This document shows, one piece after another, positions 23,342 through 31,403 of a DNA stretch of 64,000 nt (position 1 is its first letter; every line of letters starts with the position of its first letter). The notes under the pieces were generated by a model. The model saw only the letters and a list, made by a program, of their open reading frames with translations. It was not told the DNA's origin and ran no database searches. The DNA comes from Poriferisodalis sp965204125 (lineage in GTDB: Bacteria > Actinomycetota > Acidimicrobiia > Acidimicrobiales > Poriferisodalaceae). The position numbers were made by a program, and so were the translations under genes. The stretch lies in assembly GCF_965204125.1 (NCBI RefSeq), contig NZ_OZ241968.1:1302001-1366000 (forward strand). Reading direction: 5' to 3'.

Positions 23342-24343
23342 TCAGTGACCTTGCGCTTCGAGCCAGCGCTCGGCGTCGATGGCCGCTTGGCAGCCTGAGC
23401 CGGCGGCTGTCACTGCTTGGCGGTAGTAATCGTCTTGGACGTCGCCGCAGGCGAAAACGCCTTCGATGTTCGTGCGCGCGCTGCCGGCTTCGGTCACGAG
23501 ATAGCCGTTGGGCTTGCGGTCGAGCCAGTCCGCGAACAGGTCAGTGTTCGGTCGATGCCCGATCGCGATGAACAGGCCTGAGATGTCGAGCGGCGAACGC
23601 TGCTTCGTCTGCGTGTCCTCGAGCGTGACGCCTTCGAGGCGCTCGTCGCCCAGGATTTCCACCACCTGCCGGTTCCACAGGAACTCGATCCGCTCGTTGG
23701 CGAAGGCCCGATCCTGCATGATCTTCGAAGCGCGCAACTCGTCGCGTCGATGCACCACGTACACCTTTGCTGCGAAACGCGTCAGGAAGGTGGCCTCTTC
23801 GAGGGCGCTGTCACCGCCGCCCACCACCGCGATTTCCTGACCCCGGAAGAAGAAACCGTCGCAGGTGGCACACGTGGACACGCCGTGACCGATGAGACGC
23901 TCCTCATGGGGCAGTTCGAGCAGCAAGCTCTGCGCACCGGTGGACACGATCACCGTGCGGCCGCGGTAGCAGGTGTCCCCCACCCATACTGAGAACGGTT
24001 GTTCGCCAAAGTCGACCTTGGTGGCCTTCGCGGTGAGGAATTCGGCTCCGAAGCGTTCTGCTTGAGCCCGGAAGCTGGCCATCAAGTCAGGACCCAGGAT
24101 GCCGTCGGGAAATCCGGGATAGTTCTCGACATCGGTAGTCAGCATGAGCTGTCCACCGGGCTGGTCGCTCGTGGAAGACGGCTCGCCCTCGATCACGAGC
24201 GGCCGCAAGTTAGCCCGTGCGGTGTAGATGGCAGCGGTGAGGCCAGCCGGGCCGCTTCCGACGATGATGACGTCGCGTGGAGCGGCGTCAGCAGGCTCGG
24301 CGTCGTGCGCAGCGGCGGCAGGAGACCCAGCGCTGCCGCTCAT
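23342..24343 (-). CDS. trxB: Thioredoxin-disulfide reductase
   Basis: The 333-residue flavoenzyme has the FAD motif GSGPAGLTAAIYTARA, the redox pair CATCDGFFF, the NADPH motif VVGGGDSALEEATFLTRFA and the C-terminal FACGDVQDDYYRQAVTAAGSG. It transfers electrons from NADPH to thioredoxin. The ATG at 24343 has CGAGGAG upstream and overlaps the stop of the preceding membrane-protein gene by 4 bp; the frame upstream to 24433 is a shadow. Confidence 0.96.
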   Translation of the reverse strand: MSGSAGSPAAAAHDAEPADAAPRDVIIVGSGPAGLTAAIYTARANLRPLVIEGEPSSTSDQPGGQLMLTTDVENYPGFPDGILGPDLMASFRAQAERFGAEFLTAKATKVDFGEQPFSVWVGDTCYRGRTVIVSTGAQSLLLELPHEERLIGHGVSTCATCDGFFFRGQEIAVVGGGDSALEEATFLTRFAAKVYVVHRRDELRASKIMQDRAFANERIEFLWNRQVVEILGDERLEGVTLEDTQTKQRSPLDISGLFIAIGHRPNTDLFADWLDRKPNGYLVTEAGSARTNIEGVFACGDVQDDYYRQAVTAAGSGCQAAIDAERWLEAQGH

Positions 24344-24669
24344 GTTCTCCTCGCTGCACGCGGTCGCCGCTTGGACCACGCCAATGCTCCGGCACCGCCG
24401 AATGCGCCGCCGGCGATCAGGTGCGCAGACCACACGTCGCCCGGCACCGCGATATCGAGTGCCCTGATCGCTGCAATGGCCACCAGCACCACGACACCGA
24501 CCGCCGCGGTGACAATCACTAGGCCGTACACCAGCGCTCGCGCAGCTGTGATCAGCGGTCCGCTCGTCCGGCCGCGCACGGCGTCGACGGCATCGGTAAA
24601 CCGAGCGACGGCCGCGTCAATGCTGTCGTCGGGCGTCTCGCCGGAGCCCGTCTCCCGCCTGAAGATCAT
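24340..24669 (-). CDS. Two-helix membrane protein of unknown function
   Basis: The 109-residue product has a soluble head with DSIDAAVARFTDAVDAVRGR, then two hydrophobic helices: ALVYGLVIVTAAVGVVVLVA and AHLIAGGAFGGAGALAWS. It ends in an Arg-rich tail. I do not recognise the family; small two-helix proteins occur at this place beside trxB in other actinobacteria. It is translationally coupled to trxB by a 4-bp overlap. Confidence 0.6.
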   Translation of the reverse strand: MIFRRETGSGETPDDSIDAAVARFTDAVDAVRGRTSGPLITAARALVYGLVIVTAAVGVVVLVAIAAIRALDIAVPGDVWSAHLIAGGAFGGAGALAWSKRRPRAARRT

Positions 24670-24696
24670 CGGCGGAAGCCTAGAGGCTGAGCCAGA

Positions 24697-24803
24697 GGCG
24701 AAGCCGTGGCCCGAGCGGCCCGTGAGCGCCAGCGAACAAGAGCGGGAGGCACAGGGCGAAGCCGTGGCCCGAGCGGCCCGTGAGCGCCAGCGAACAAGAG
24801 CGG
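24697..24803 (+). repeat. Tandem pair of a dispersed 49-bp repeat
   Basis: The 49-bp stretch 24697-24745 recurs identically at 24755-24803, a period of 58 bp. It contains the short inverted pair GGCC..GGCC. The unit, including an upstream GAGGCTGAGCC block at about 24684, is found again in opposite orientation at 15082-15161. It fills most of the gap between the membrane-protein gene and the pseudokinase gene. No coding role is evident. Confidence 0.85.
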
Positions 24804-24826
24804 AGAGATAGACGTGTTGAGTCGTG

Positions 24827-26332
24827 CTAGGGGGTCACGGCGTCGGTGCTGGGCGGTGCTTCGGCCCCGCGGATCGTGGTGGTGACTTCGATGCGGGAAA
24901 CGGTGACCCGATGCCCGCCGTTGGGCAACTCGTCACCGAGATCGGTGATCCATACGAGCAGGGCAGCGGCCTCGGCAGATGGCACCTCCAGCGTTGTGGA
25001 ACCGGTGATGTCCTGGGCTGTCGCCACCGGGCTTCCCCAATCGATCAAGGTGCGATTGCGCTCGCTTGATGCGTACAGCTCGAAGGACCACCCGACAGTG
25101 GGGGAATCGATCAACAGGCGCTCTACCGAGTGTGGCTCATCGCCGTACAGCACAACGATCAGCCCGACACCGTCCTTGAGCCCGCCGAAGTCCCGGGTGT
25201 TGTAGCGCGCGGTGCTCCAGCCGGTGCTCGGATCGCCGTCGTTGATGAAGATGAGTCGTTCGGGGTGCTCGATCCGGTCGTCGCCTGCCGGATCGAAGTC
25301 GGTGATGGATTCCAGCAGGATCGGTGCGCGACGAACTTGAGTCGTCGTCGGTGCTGGCGGGACTGTCGGCGCCGTCTGCGGCGCGTCGGTCACAGTGGTC
25401 GCGGCCGCAGTTGCCGACGGCACCACTGTGACGACTGGCTGCGTGCCAGCGGCTGGGGCTGCAGTCACGGGGGACGGCGATGTTTCCGTGGGGGGATCGG
25501 ACGGCTGCCCGATGACCAGCGCGACCCCGACGAGCGTGGCGGCTGCTGCTACCAGGACGCCGACCGGTGCAAGCCAGTGCCGCTCTGCCTGCCACACCGA
25601 CCTGCGATCGGCGCCTGCGCCGTCGGTTGTCGGCAGCTCCTCCACGACCGACCGCAGCGCGAGCAGCATCGACGGGACATCGGGCCATGGATCCGACGCA
25701 TTGATAGCCCGTGCCAGCACCGGGGCCACGACATCGGGCACGACTGGGTCGAGCTCCCAAGTGCCATCCGGCCGCCGCTGAGGCGCCGCCCCGACGATGA
25801 GTCGGTGCGCGAGCACAGCGATCGAAGCCAGATCAGCGCGCCGTGTAGCGGGAATGGTGACGGCATCGTCTGTAGGCGGGCCGTTGAGAATGACCCATCC
25901 CACCTCGGCGCGCCACCCGATGTAGTCGGCGTCGACGCCGCCGTGGGCGAAGCCTGCGCTGTGCAGGACGGCCAGCGCCTCGGTCACCGCGATGACAACG
26001 CGGATTGCTTCGGCCGCCGCCAGGCGCCTGGTGTCACCGTTGGGTGCCGCGAGCTCGTCAGTGAGCATCCTCGTAGGCAGTTGCTCGGTGACGATCGCAA
26101 AATGGTCCGCCTCGTCGTAGGTGTCGAGGATGTGCAGCAAACCGTGGTGCTCCACCCGCGCCAGTGCTTTGGCCTGCAGGCGCAGGCGGTGGCCTATCTC
26201 GCTGTCGGCAGTTGCCCGGCGGATCGTGACCGGTCGATTGAGCGTGCGATCCAAGCCGGACCACGTCTCGACTGCGCCCGGCTGCAGCAGTTCGTGCCGC
26301 TCGTACCGTTCGTTCGAGCCGGTGTCGGTCAC
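24827..26332 (-). CDS. Membrane-anchored pseudokinase with extracytoplasmic domain (MviN C-terminus-like)
   Basis: The 501-residue product begins with a Ser/Thr-kinase-like fold (about 1-235), but catalytic motifs are lost. The HRD loop reads AHGGVDADY at 129-137, no DFG is present (VILNGPP), and the ATP-site lysine of the VAIK motif is Arg38 (VTIR). A transmembrane helix at about 254-275 follows, then a Thr/Pro-rich linker and an outer domain with VLYGDEPHSVERLLID and a jelly-roll-like end. This is the arrangement of the C-terminal half of mycobacterial MviN/MurJ, here as a separate gene. It overlaps degV by 4 bp and lies two genes from murJ. A role in controlling lipid II flipping is inferred. 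Confidence 0.7.
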   Translation of the reverse strand: MTDTGSNERYERHELLQPGAVETWSGLDRTLNRPVTIRRATADSEIGHRLRLQAKALARVEHHGLLHILDTYDEADHFAIVTEQLPTRMLTDELAAPNGDTRRLAAAEAIRVVIAVTEALAVLHSAGFAHGGVDADYIGWRAEVGWVILNGPPTDDAVTIPATRRADLASIAVLAHRLIVGAAPQRRPDGTWELDPVVPDVVAPVLARAINASDPWPDVPSMLLALRSVVEELPTTDGAGADRRSVWQAERHWLAPVGVLVAAAATLVGVALVIGQPSDPPTETSPSPVTAAPAAGTQPVVTVVPSATAAATTVTDAPQTAPTVPPAPTTTQVRRAPILLESITDFDPAGDDRIEHPERLIFINDGDPSTGWSTARYNTRDFGGLKDGVGLIVVLYGDEPHSVERLLIDSPTVGWSFELYASSERNRTLIDWGSPVATAQDITGSTTLEVPSAEAAALLVWITDLGDELPNGGHRVTVSRIEVTTTIRGAEAPPSTDAVTP

Positions 26333-27180
26333 TCCTTCGTAACGAAGACCACGCCGATGGTGCCGACACCTGCGTGCGCTCCGACGACCGGACCGATCAG
26401 CATCACCCTGGGCGCCGCGTCGGTGAGCGGCGCGATCCGTGCCACAAAATGGTCGACATCGTCACAGTCGGCATGCATCACCGCGATCTGCGAGATATTG
26501 GGACCTTCTGCGGCCACGAGGTCGACCAGGTGCGCGAGTGCTCGAGTGCGTGTTCGCTGCTTGCCCGCCGGCTCGACGCGGCCGTCGGTGACCGTGATCA
26601 AGGGCTTGATCGACAGGACCGAGCCGAGCAGAGATTGCGCAGCGCCGATGCGGCCGCCCTTGCGCAGATTCTCCAACGTGTCCAGAGCGGCGTGAACCCG
26701 GACCCGCTGCGCTGAGGTCCGTATGGCATCGGCAATCTGCGATCCGTCGGCGCCGGTGGCGGCAAGTTCGGCGGCAGCGATGACCAGCAGCCCGAGACCG
26801 GCGCTGACCGTTCGGCTGTCCACCACATGACAGGTGAGCCCGTTCGGGGGCTCTGACGCCGCTTGTTGCGCGGCTTCGATCGTTGCAGAGAGATCCCCGC
26901 TCAGCGTGATCACGACGACTTCGCTCGCGCCGGCGTCTGCGGCGCGCTGGTATGCCTCGGCGAAGGCACCGGGGGAGGGCGCGGCGGTGGACGGAAGCTC
27001 GTCGCTGGTCCGGCAGCGCTTCCAGAAGTCAGCCGTGGTGAGCTCGACGCGATCGGTGAACGACTGCATGCCGAACCGGATCTCCAACGGAACCACCGTG
27101 ATGCCAAGGCCGGTAGCGACCTCTTCGCTGAGATCGCAGGAACTGTCGGTGATGATGTGCACTGGGGCTTGCGCTGTCAT
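26329..27180 (-). CDS. DegV family fatty-acid-binding protein
   Basis: The 283-residue product matches DegV proteins: VHIITDSSCDLSEEVATGLG, then TSDELPSTAAPSPGAFAEAY with the fatty-acid-contacting TS(Q)PSP-type loop, and VVDSRTVSAGLGLLV. DegV/FakB proteins bind a fatty acid and present it to a FakA kinase in Firmicutes; FakA is not seen here. It sits between murJ and the pseudokinase gene, overlapping the latter by 4 bp, so a link between lipid supply and envelope synthesis is possible but unproven. Confidence 0.88.
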   Translation of the reverse strand: MTAQAPVHIITDSSCDLSEEVATGLGITVVPLEIRFGMQSFTDRVELTTADFWKRCRTSDELPSTAAPSPGAFAEAYQRAADAGASEVVVITLSGDLSATIEAAQQAASEPPNGLTCHVVDSRTVSAGLGLLVIAAAELAATGADGSQIADAIRTSAQRVRVHAALDTLENLRKGGRIGAAQSLLGSVLSIKPLITVTDGRVEPAGKQRTRTRALAHLVDLVAAEGPNISQIAVMHADCDDVDHFVARIAPLTDAAPRVMLIGPVVGAHAGVGTIGVVFVTKE

Positions 27181-27220
27181 TTCGGCTCAGCCTCCTTGGT
27201 TGTCGTCGGTGGGGGACTGG

Positions 27221-28942
27221 TCAGCGTCGGCATCGTGGCCGTTGCGCACGCGTCGGCGCCACGCGGGACAGTTGCGAAGTTAGTGCTCGGGCCACGGGCA
27301 GCCGGAGCGCCAGCCCGCAGCCGAGGTGAACTCCCGCCATGGTCAAGCCGGCAACCGCGACTCGCAGCACGGACGGCACTGGTGCCAGCACGAGCGTGAC
27401 CCCCAGACCGACAATGAACGTCACGACTGCCGGCACCAGGTGACGCGCAATTGCGCCCCCGAACAACCGCCCCTTTGGCCAGTCGGCCCCCGTTGTCATG
27501 CCCGCCCTGACGGAGCGCCGTTGCATGACCGCCCGACGCAGCAAGCCCAGTTCGACCCAAGCGCCCACCGCGGCACCGAGCGCCAGACCTACCGCGCCCA
27601 GGCGGGCCGGCAGTGCGGGATCTGATCGGATCCCCGCATCCAGCAGCGTCCAGGTGGATTCCAGCGAGAACAGGTCGATGTCGCCGAATCCGGTGAGGGC
27701 GCCCTCGAGCACGAGCACCCGGTCCAGCGGCAGCATCAGTGCCGCGCCGACCGCCAGCGAGACAGCCAGCCGGATCGCTGCGATGGTGGCCGCCGTGCGC
27801 GTGTCGCGTGCGGCGAACAGGACGTTCTGGCACAGCCTCGACGCCACGAGCGGCACCAATCCGAGCGAGTAGGCGCCCAGCACCAGGGCGATCAGAGTGA
27901 TGTCGTCGTCTGCGATGGCGGTGCGCAGCCCAGCGAGATTGAACACCGAATCGGTGAGCGGGCCGCCGGCCGCGAAGTAGACCGCCACCACGCCGGAGAC
28001 GCCGAACGCAGTCGCGCACAGCCGGGCGGACGTGCGCTCGGCGATCGTGGCGGGCTCGCGGGTCCGGCTCAGCTCGGTCAGCTCGGCGGCGGCGATGCTG
28101 GTGCCGATCAGGCTCAGCGGCAGCAGGTACAGCGTCTGCGCGGCGGCCATCGCTGCTGCGGCTCCCACGCTGAGCAGCGAGGCCAGCGCGAGGTCCAAGA
28201 AGGCGGAGATCTGCAGTACCCCGCGACCGGCCACCGCAGGCCCGAACCGCTTCATGACCCCGGCTGCTTGCCGTTCCCGCCAACCGAAGTTCAGGGTGAT
28301 CCGCGGGTTGGCCCGCCAGACACCCCGCAACTGCACGAGCACTTGCGCCGCTGCACCCGCAGTCACGCCCCAGGCCAACGCCGTGGCGCGGTCGGCGCCC
28401 GCCACACCCCATGCAAGCACGCCGACCAGCACGGCGATCTGGGTCGCATTCCATACCACTGGCGCCACGTAGGAGAGGAAGAAGCGACGGTGGCTGTTGA
28501 GCACTCCCAGGCACCATGCGCTCAGCACTGCCAACGCCGTGCCGCACACCGTGATGCGCACGAGCGTGACCGTGAGCTCGAAGCGCTCGCCCACGAATCC
28601 CCAGGCGATGAGTCGCACCAAGGGCCGTGCGGCAAAAATGCTGATCAGCGCAGCGGTCGCGGTGACTGCCACCAGGAATGTGGCAATGGCGCCGGCCAAT
28701 CGCCCCGCTGCGCGCTCATCGCGCTCGGTCAGCGAGCTATAGGCGGGAACGAATGCGCCCGACAAGGCACCCTCGCCGAGCAGGTTCTGGAGGAAGTTCG
28801 GGATGCGCATCGCGGCGGCGAACGCATCGCCGATGGTGCCGATCCCGAGAACATTGGTGACGAGCGCTGTGCGAGCCAGACCTGACAGGCGTGAGACGCC
28901 GATGCCGGCTGCTGCCGCTGCGGCGCCCTGCTGTCGGCGCAT
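27221..28942 (-). CDS. murJ: Lipid II flippase MurJ
   Basis: The 573-residue polytopic protein has the MurJ/MviN N-terminus SRLSGLARTALVTNVLGIG and the motif GEGALSGAFVPAYS, with about 14 predicted helices throughout. MurJ flips lipid II across the membrane for peptidoglycan assembly. The C-terminal pseudokinase found in mycobacterial MviN is absent; a matching protein is encoded two genes downstream. It follows carD by 23 bp and precedes degV by 40 bp, so these form one leftward transcription unit. Confidence 0.92.
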   Translation of the reverse strand: MRRQQGAAAAAAGIGVSRLSGLARTALVTNVLGIGTIGDAFAAAMRIPNFLQNLLGEGALSGAFVPAYSSLTERDERAAGRLAGAIATFLVAVTATAALISIFAARPLVRLIAWGFVGERFELTVTLVRITVCGTALAVLSAWCLGVLNSHRRFFLSYVAPVVWNATQIAVLVGVLAWGVAGADRATALAWGVTAGAAAQVLVQLRGVWRANPRITLNFGWRERQAAGVMKRFGPAVAGRGVLQISAFLDLALASLLSVGAAAAMAAAQTLYLLPLSLIGTSIAAAELTELSRTREPATIAERTSARLCATAFGVSGVVAVYFAAGGPLTDSVFNLAGLRTAIADDDITLIALVLGAYSLGLVPLVASRLCQNVLFAARDTRTAATIAAIRLAVSLAVGAALMLPLDRVLVLEGALTGFGDIDLFSLESTWTLLDAGIRSDPALPARLGAVGLALGAAVGAWVELGLLRRAVMQRRSVRAGMTTGADWPKGRLFGGAIARHLVPAVVTFIVGLGVTLVLAPVPSVLRVAVAGLTMAGVHLGCGLALRLPVARALTSQLSRVAPTRAQRPRCRR

Positions 28943-28965
28943 TGTGGCGCCCGATCGCTGCTCGC

Positions 28966-29448
28966 TCAGCCGGCGAGCCGCAATTCCACTTGTTCGCGGG
29001 CTTCGTCCTCGGTGACGTCCATGCTGATCGACAGTTCCGAGACGAGAATCTGCCGTGACTTCTCCAGCATCGACTTCTCGCCGGCCGAGAGACCCTTGGC
29101 GTTCTCGCGCAATGCGAGGTTCCGGACCACTTCGGCGACTTGGTAGATGTCGCCGGACTTCAGCTTCTCCTGGTGATTCTTGAAGCGCCGGCTCCAGTTG
29201 GCCGGTTCGCGGACGTCCTTCTTGGCGAGCAGCTCGAAGAGATCCTCGACATCATCGGTGTCGATCGGCGGTCGCATGCCGACCTCGTCGACCATGTCGG
29301 CGGGCACCTTGACGGTCAGTTCCCCGTGGGCCGTCTTCAGCACCAGGTACTCGCGTACTTCGCCGAATTCGTCTCGCTCCTCGCGGGCCATGATCTCCGC
29401 AGCACCGTGGTGGGGGTAGATCACGCGGTCGCCAAGCTGAAACTTCAT
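28966..29448 (-). CDS. carD: CarD-family RNA polymerase-binding regulator
   Basis: The 160-residue protein begins MKFQLGDRVIYPHHGAAEIM, the Tudor-like RNAP-interaction domain, and continues YLVLKTAHGELTVKVPADMV. The helical DNA-contacting domain follows with WSRRFKNHQEKLKSGDIYQV. CarD stabilises RNAP open complexes, mainly at rRNA promoters in mycobacteria. The ATG at 29448 is preferred to a GTG two codons earlier because it starts at the conserved MKFQLGD. Confidence 0.93.
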   Translation of the reverse strand: MKFQLGDRVIYPHHGAAEIMAREERDEFGEVREYLVLKTAHGELTVKVPADMVDEVGMRPPIDTDDVEDLFELLAKKDVREPANWSRRFKNHQEKLKSGDIYQVAEVVRNLALRENAKGLSAGEKSMLEKSRQILVSELSISMDVTEDEAREQVELRLAG

Positions 29449-29546
29449 CGTCACCTACTGAGTTCATCGATCAGGATTCACCGGAGGATGCCAGAAACTC
29501 TCACTGCTGCCACCGGGCCGCTGCAGCCGTGGCGGCGGGCGCCAGA

Positions 29547-29942
29547 TCAGCCGGCGCCGAGCGGGTACTTCCGGATGAGGTGATTCCAGCCGCACTCCGG
29601 GCACACCTCCAACTCGTAGGCCATGAAGTTGCCGTTGCGCCGGGCGACCCGCTGGAGTTCTGCGTCTGAGAGCACGCACTTGCCGCCGCTGCCCATGCGC
29701 GGGCCGAAGACGTAGCCGACGATCCGCAGGTCGCCGTCGGGGCACAGCGGGCAGCGTCGGCCGAGCGGCGGGGCGGCGTTGCGAGCGGCCCGCAGCAGGT
29801 CCGGATGGGCATCGCAGGCCTCGGCACGTGACACCACGCCTGCCTCCACATCTGCGAGCAGGCGGCGCCGCCTGAGCCGATAGTCGACCGAGCCGGGGAC
29901 AGCCGGGGCGGGTTCGGGTGCGATGCGAGGCTGGAGCGCCAC
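29547..29942 (-). CDS. DUF5318 zinc-ribbon-like protein
   Basis: From a GTG at 29942 the product has 131 residues: VDYRLRRRRLLADVEAGVVS, RAEACDAHPDLLRAARN, CPLCPDGDLRIVGYVFGPRM and the C-terminal VCPECGWNHLIRKYPLG. The two CxxC pairs suggest a zinc ribbon. This is the actinobacterial DUF5318 family, of unknown function. An alternative GTG at 29951 is equally possible; the longer open frame to 30383 is a shadow of the CCA-adding enzyme gene. It lies between carD and the nucleotidyltransferase. Confidence 0.8.
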   Translation of the reverse strand: MALQPRIAPEPAPAVPGSVDYRLRRRRLLADVEAGVVSRAEACDAHPDLLRAARNAAPPLGRRCPLCPDGDLRIVGYVFGPRMGSGGKCVLSDAELQRVARRNGNFMAYELEVCPECGWNHLIRKYPLGAG

Positions 29943-29982
29943 GCGGCTCACGCTAGTGCGCGGGCTCAAATGCCCCCGGCCC

Positions 29983-31323
29983 CTAGTGCTCGCGGCTCTG
30001 GTTCCAGGCGGTGAGCAGCCCGCAGGCCTCTTCGGCATCGAGTGGGCCGTGTTCGATCTGCTGGGCGCGCAGCCATTCCAGGGCTTCGCCGACTGCCGGG
30101 CCTGAGGTTCCGAGCAGCTCCATGACGCGACGACCGTCGATCGGCAGGCGTCGGAGACTGTCGCCTTCGGCCGCTCGAACCTCGGCCAGCCACGAGGCGA
30201 ATGGCTCGTGGACGGTCCGGCCCCAGCCAGCCAAGCTGGCGACTGCTGCGTCCAGCTCCGGCTCGTGATCAACGACCAGCTGTCGTGCGATCCGTCGCGC
30301 AGCCGCGTGGTCGGTTCCGACTGCTGCCCCCGCAGGTGTGGCGCCAGCCTCGAGTGCTCGGATCGCGCGGAGGATCGCTGCAACTTTCCTGCGGGTCGCG
30401 TTGTCGCAGCGCAGCGCAGACAGGCATCTGGCTGCAGCGGCTTCGTCGCACACGGGTCCGAGCAGGATGGCCCAGCGGTGGGCGACTAGGTCGCCGAGAT
30501 GAGCAACGTCGTCTAGCGCGGCAGCCGGCACTGCGGCATCGGCATGCCGCCATGGCGGCAGGAGATCTCCCAGCAGGCCCGTGTCGTCCAAGAAGCGGAC
30601 GCCGGCGGCGGGCTGAGGCAGTTCGAGCAGCTTCGTGAGCTCGGCCTCGATGCGTTCGCGCGACACGATGGCCAACCGCGGGCGCGAGCTGCGCACCGCC
30701 GCGACGAGTTCCGGCGTAGCAATGAGCGAGAGCTGCGCGCTGAACCGGGCCGCCCGCAGCATCCGCAGCGGGTCATCGGCGAACAAGCCCTCTGGCGGCG
30801 ATGGCGTGCGCAGGACACCGTCCGCGAGATCTGTCAAGCCGTCGAACGGGTCGAGCAGCGACCAATCGGGGAGTTCGATCGCCATGGCGTTGACGGTGAA
30901 GTCGCGACGGCTCAGATCCGTCGCGACATCGTCGGAGAAACGCACGTGCGGCTTGCGCGAGCCGCTGTCGTAGGCCTCGGCCCGGTGGGTAGTGATCTCC
31001 ACGGTCGTGCTGCCGCGGCGCGCGCCGATGGTGCCGAAACGCTTGCCCTGATCCCAGACGGTGTCTGCCCAGCCGGCGGCGAGCTCCGCTATCCGATCCG
31101 GGACGGCGTCGGTGGTGATGTCGATGTCGCCGGTCAGACCGTGACCGAGCAGCGCGTCGCGGACGAGTCCGCCGACGAGAAAGAACCGATGTCCCGCGCC
31201 GGCGAATGCTGCCGCCAGCGGTTCGATTCGTTCCAGGAGCTCTCGCCGGTCATCGCTGCTCAGCACCTGTGCGCCCGGCTGTGGCCCCCGAGCCGGGGTC
31301 GGTCCCGCGGGGTTCGATGTCAC
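29983..31323 (-). CDS. pcnA: CCA tRNA nucleotidyltransferase
   Basis: The 446-residue enzyme adds or repairs the 3' CCA of tRNAs; the two tRNAs in this window encode no CCA. The catalytic head has FFLVGGLVRDALLG and DIDITTDAVPDRI, with FGTIGARRGSTTVEITTHRA. The neck has RRDFTVNAMA and DPLRMLRAARFSAQL. An HD-like C-terminal part (DDVAHLGDLVAHRWAILLG) is degenerate. The GTG at 31323 (VTSNPAGP) is chosen because the longer frame to 31626 overlaps the divergent neighbour. Confidence 0.92.
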   Translation of the reverse strand: MTSNPAGPTPARGPQPGAQVLSSDDRRELLERIEPLAAAFAGAGHRFFLVGGLVRDALLGHGLTGDIDITTDAVPDRIAELAAGWADTVWDQGKRFGTIGARRGSTTVEITTHRAEAYDSGSRKPHVRFSDDVATDLSRRDFTVNAMAIELPDWSLLDPFDGLTDLADGVLRTPSPPEGLFADDPLRMLRAARFSAQLSLIATPELVAAVRSSRPRLAIVSRERIEAELTKLLELPQPAAGVRFLDDTGLLGDLLPPWRHADAAVPAAALDDVAHLGDLVAHRWAILLGPVCDEAAAARCLSALRCDNATRRKVAAILRAIRALEAGATPAGAAVGTDHAAARRIARQLVVDHEPELDAAVASLAGWGRTVHEPFASWLAEVRAAEGDSLRRLPIDGRRVMELLGTSGPAVGEALEWLRAQQIEHGPLDAEEACGLLTAWNQSREH

Positions 31324-31403
31324 TGCGTCGAGCGTACAAATCGGTCGGCCGCCGCTGAGTCCCGGACCCGAGCGGCCAGCGAATTCGCGGTACTCTGCGC
31401 CGG

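Noticed and set aside
27177..28547. Second open frame overlapping murJ on the same strand
   Set aside because: Arg/Gly-rich translation without domains, in an alternative frame of murJ, whose own frame has clear flippase motifs.
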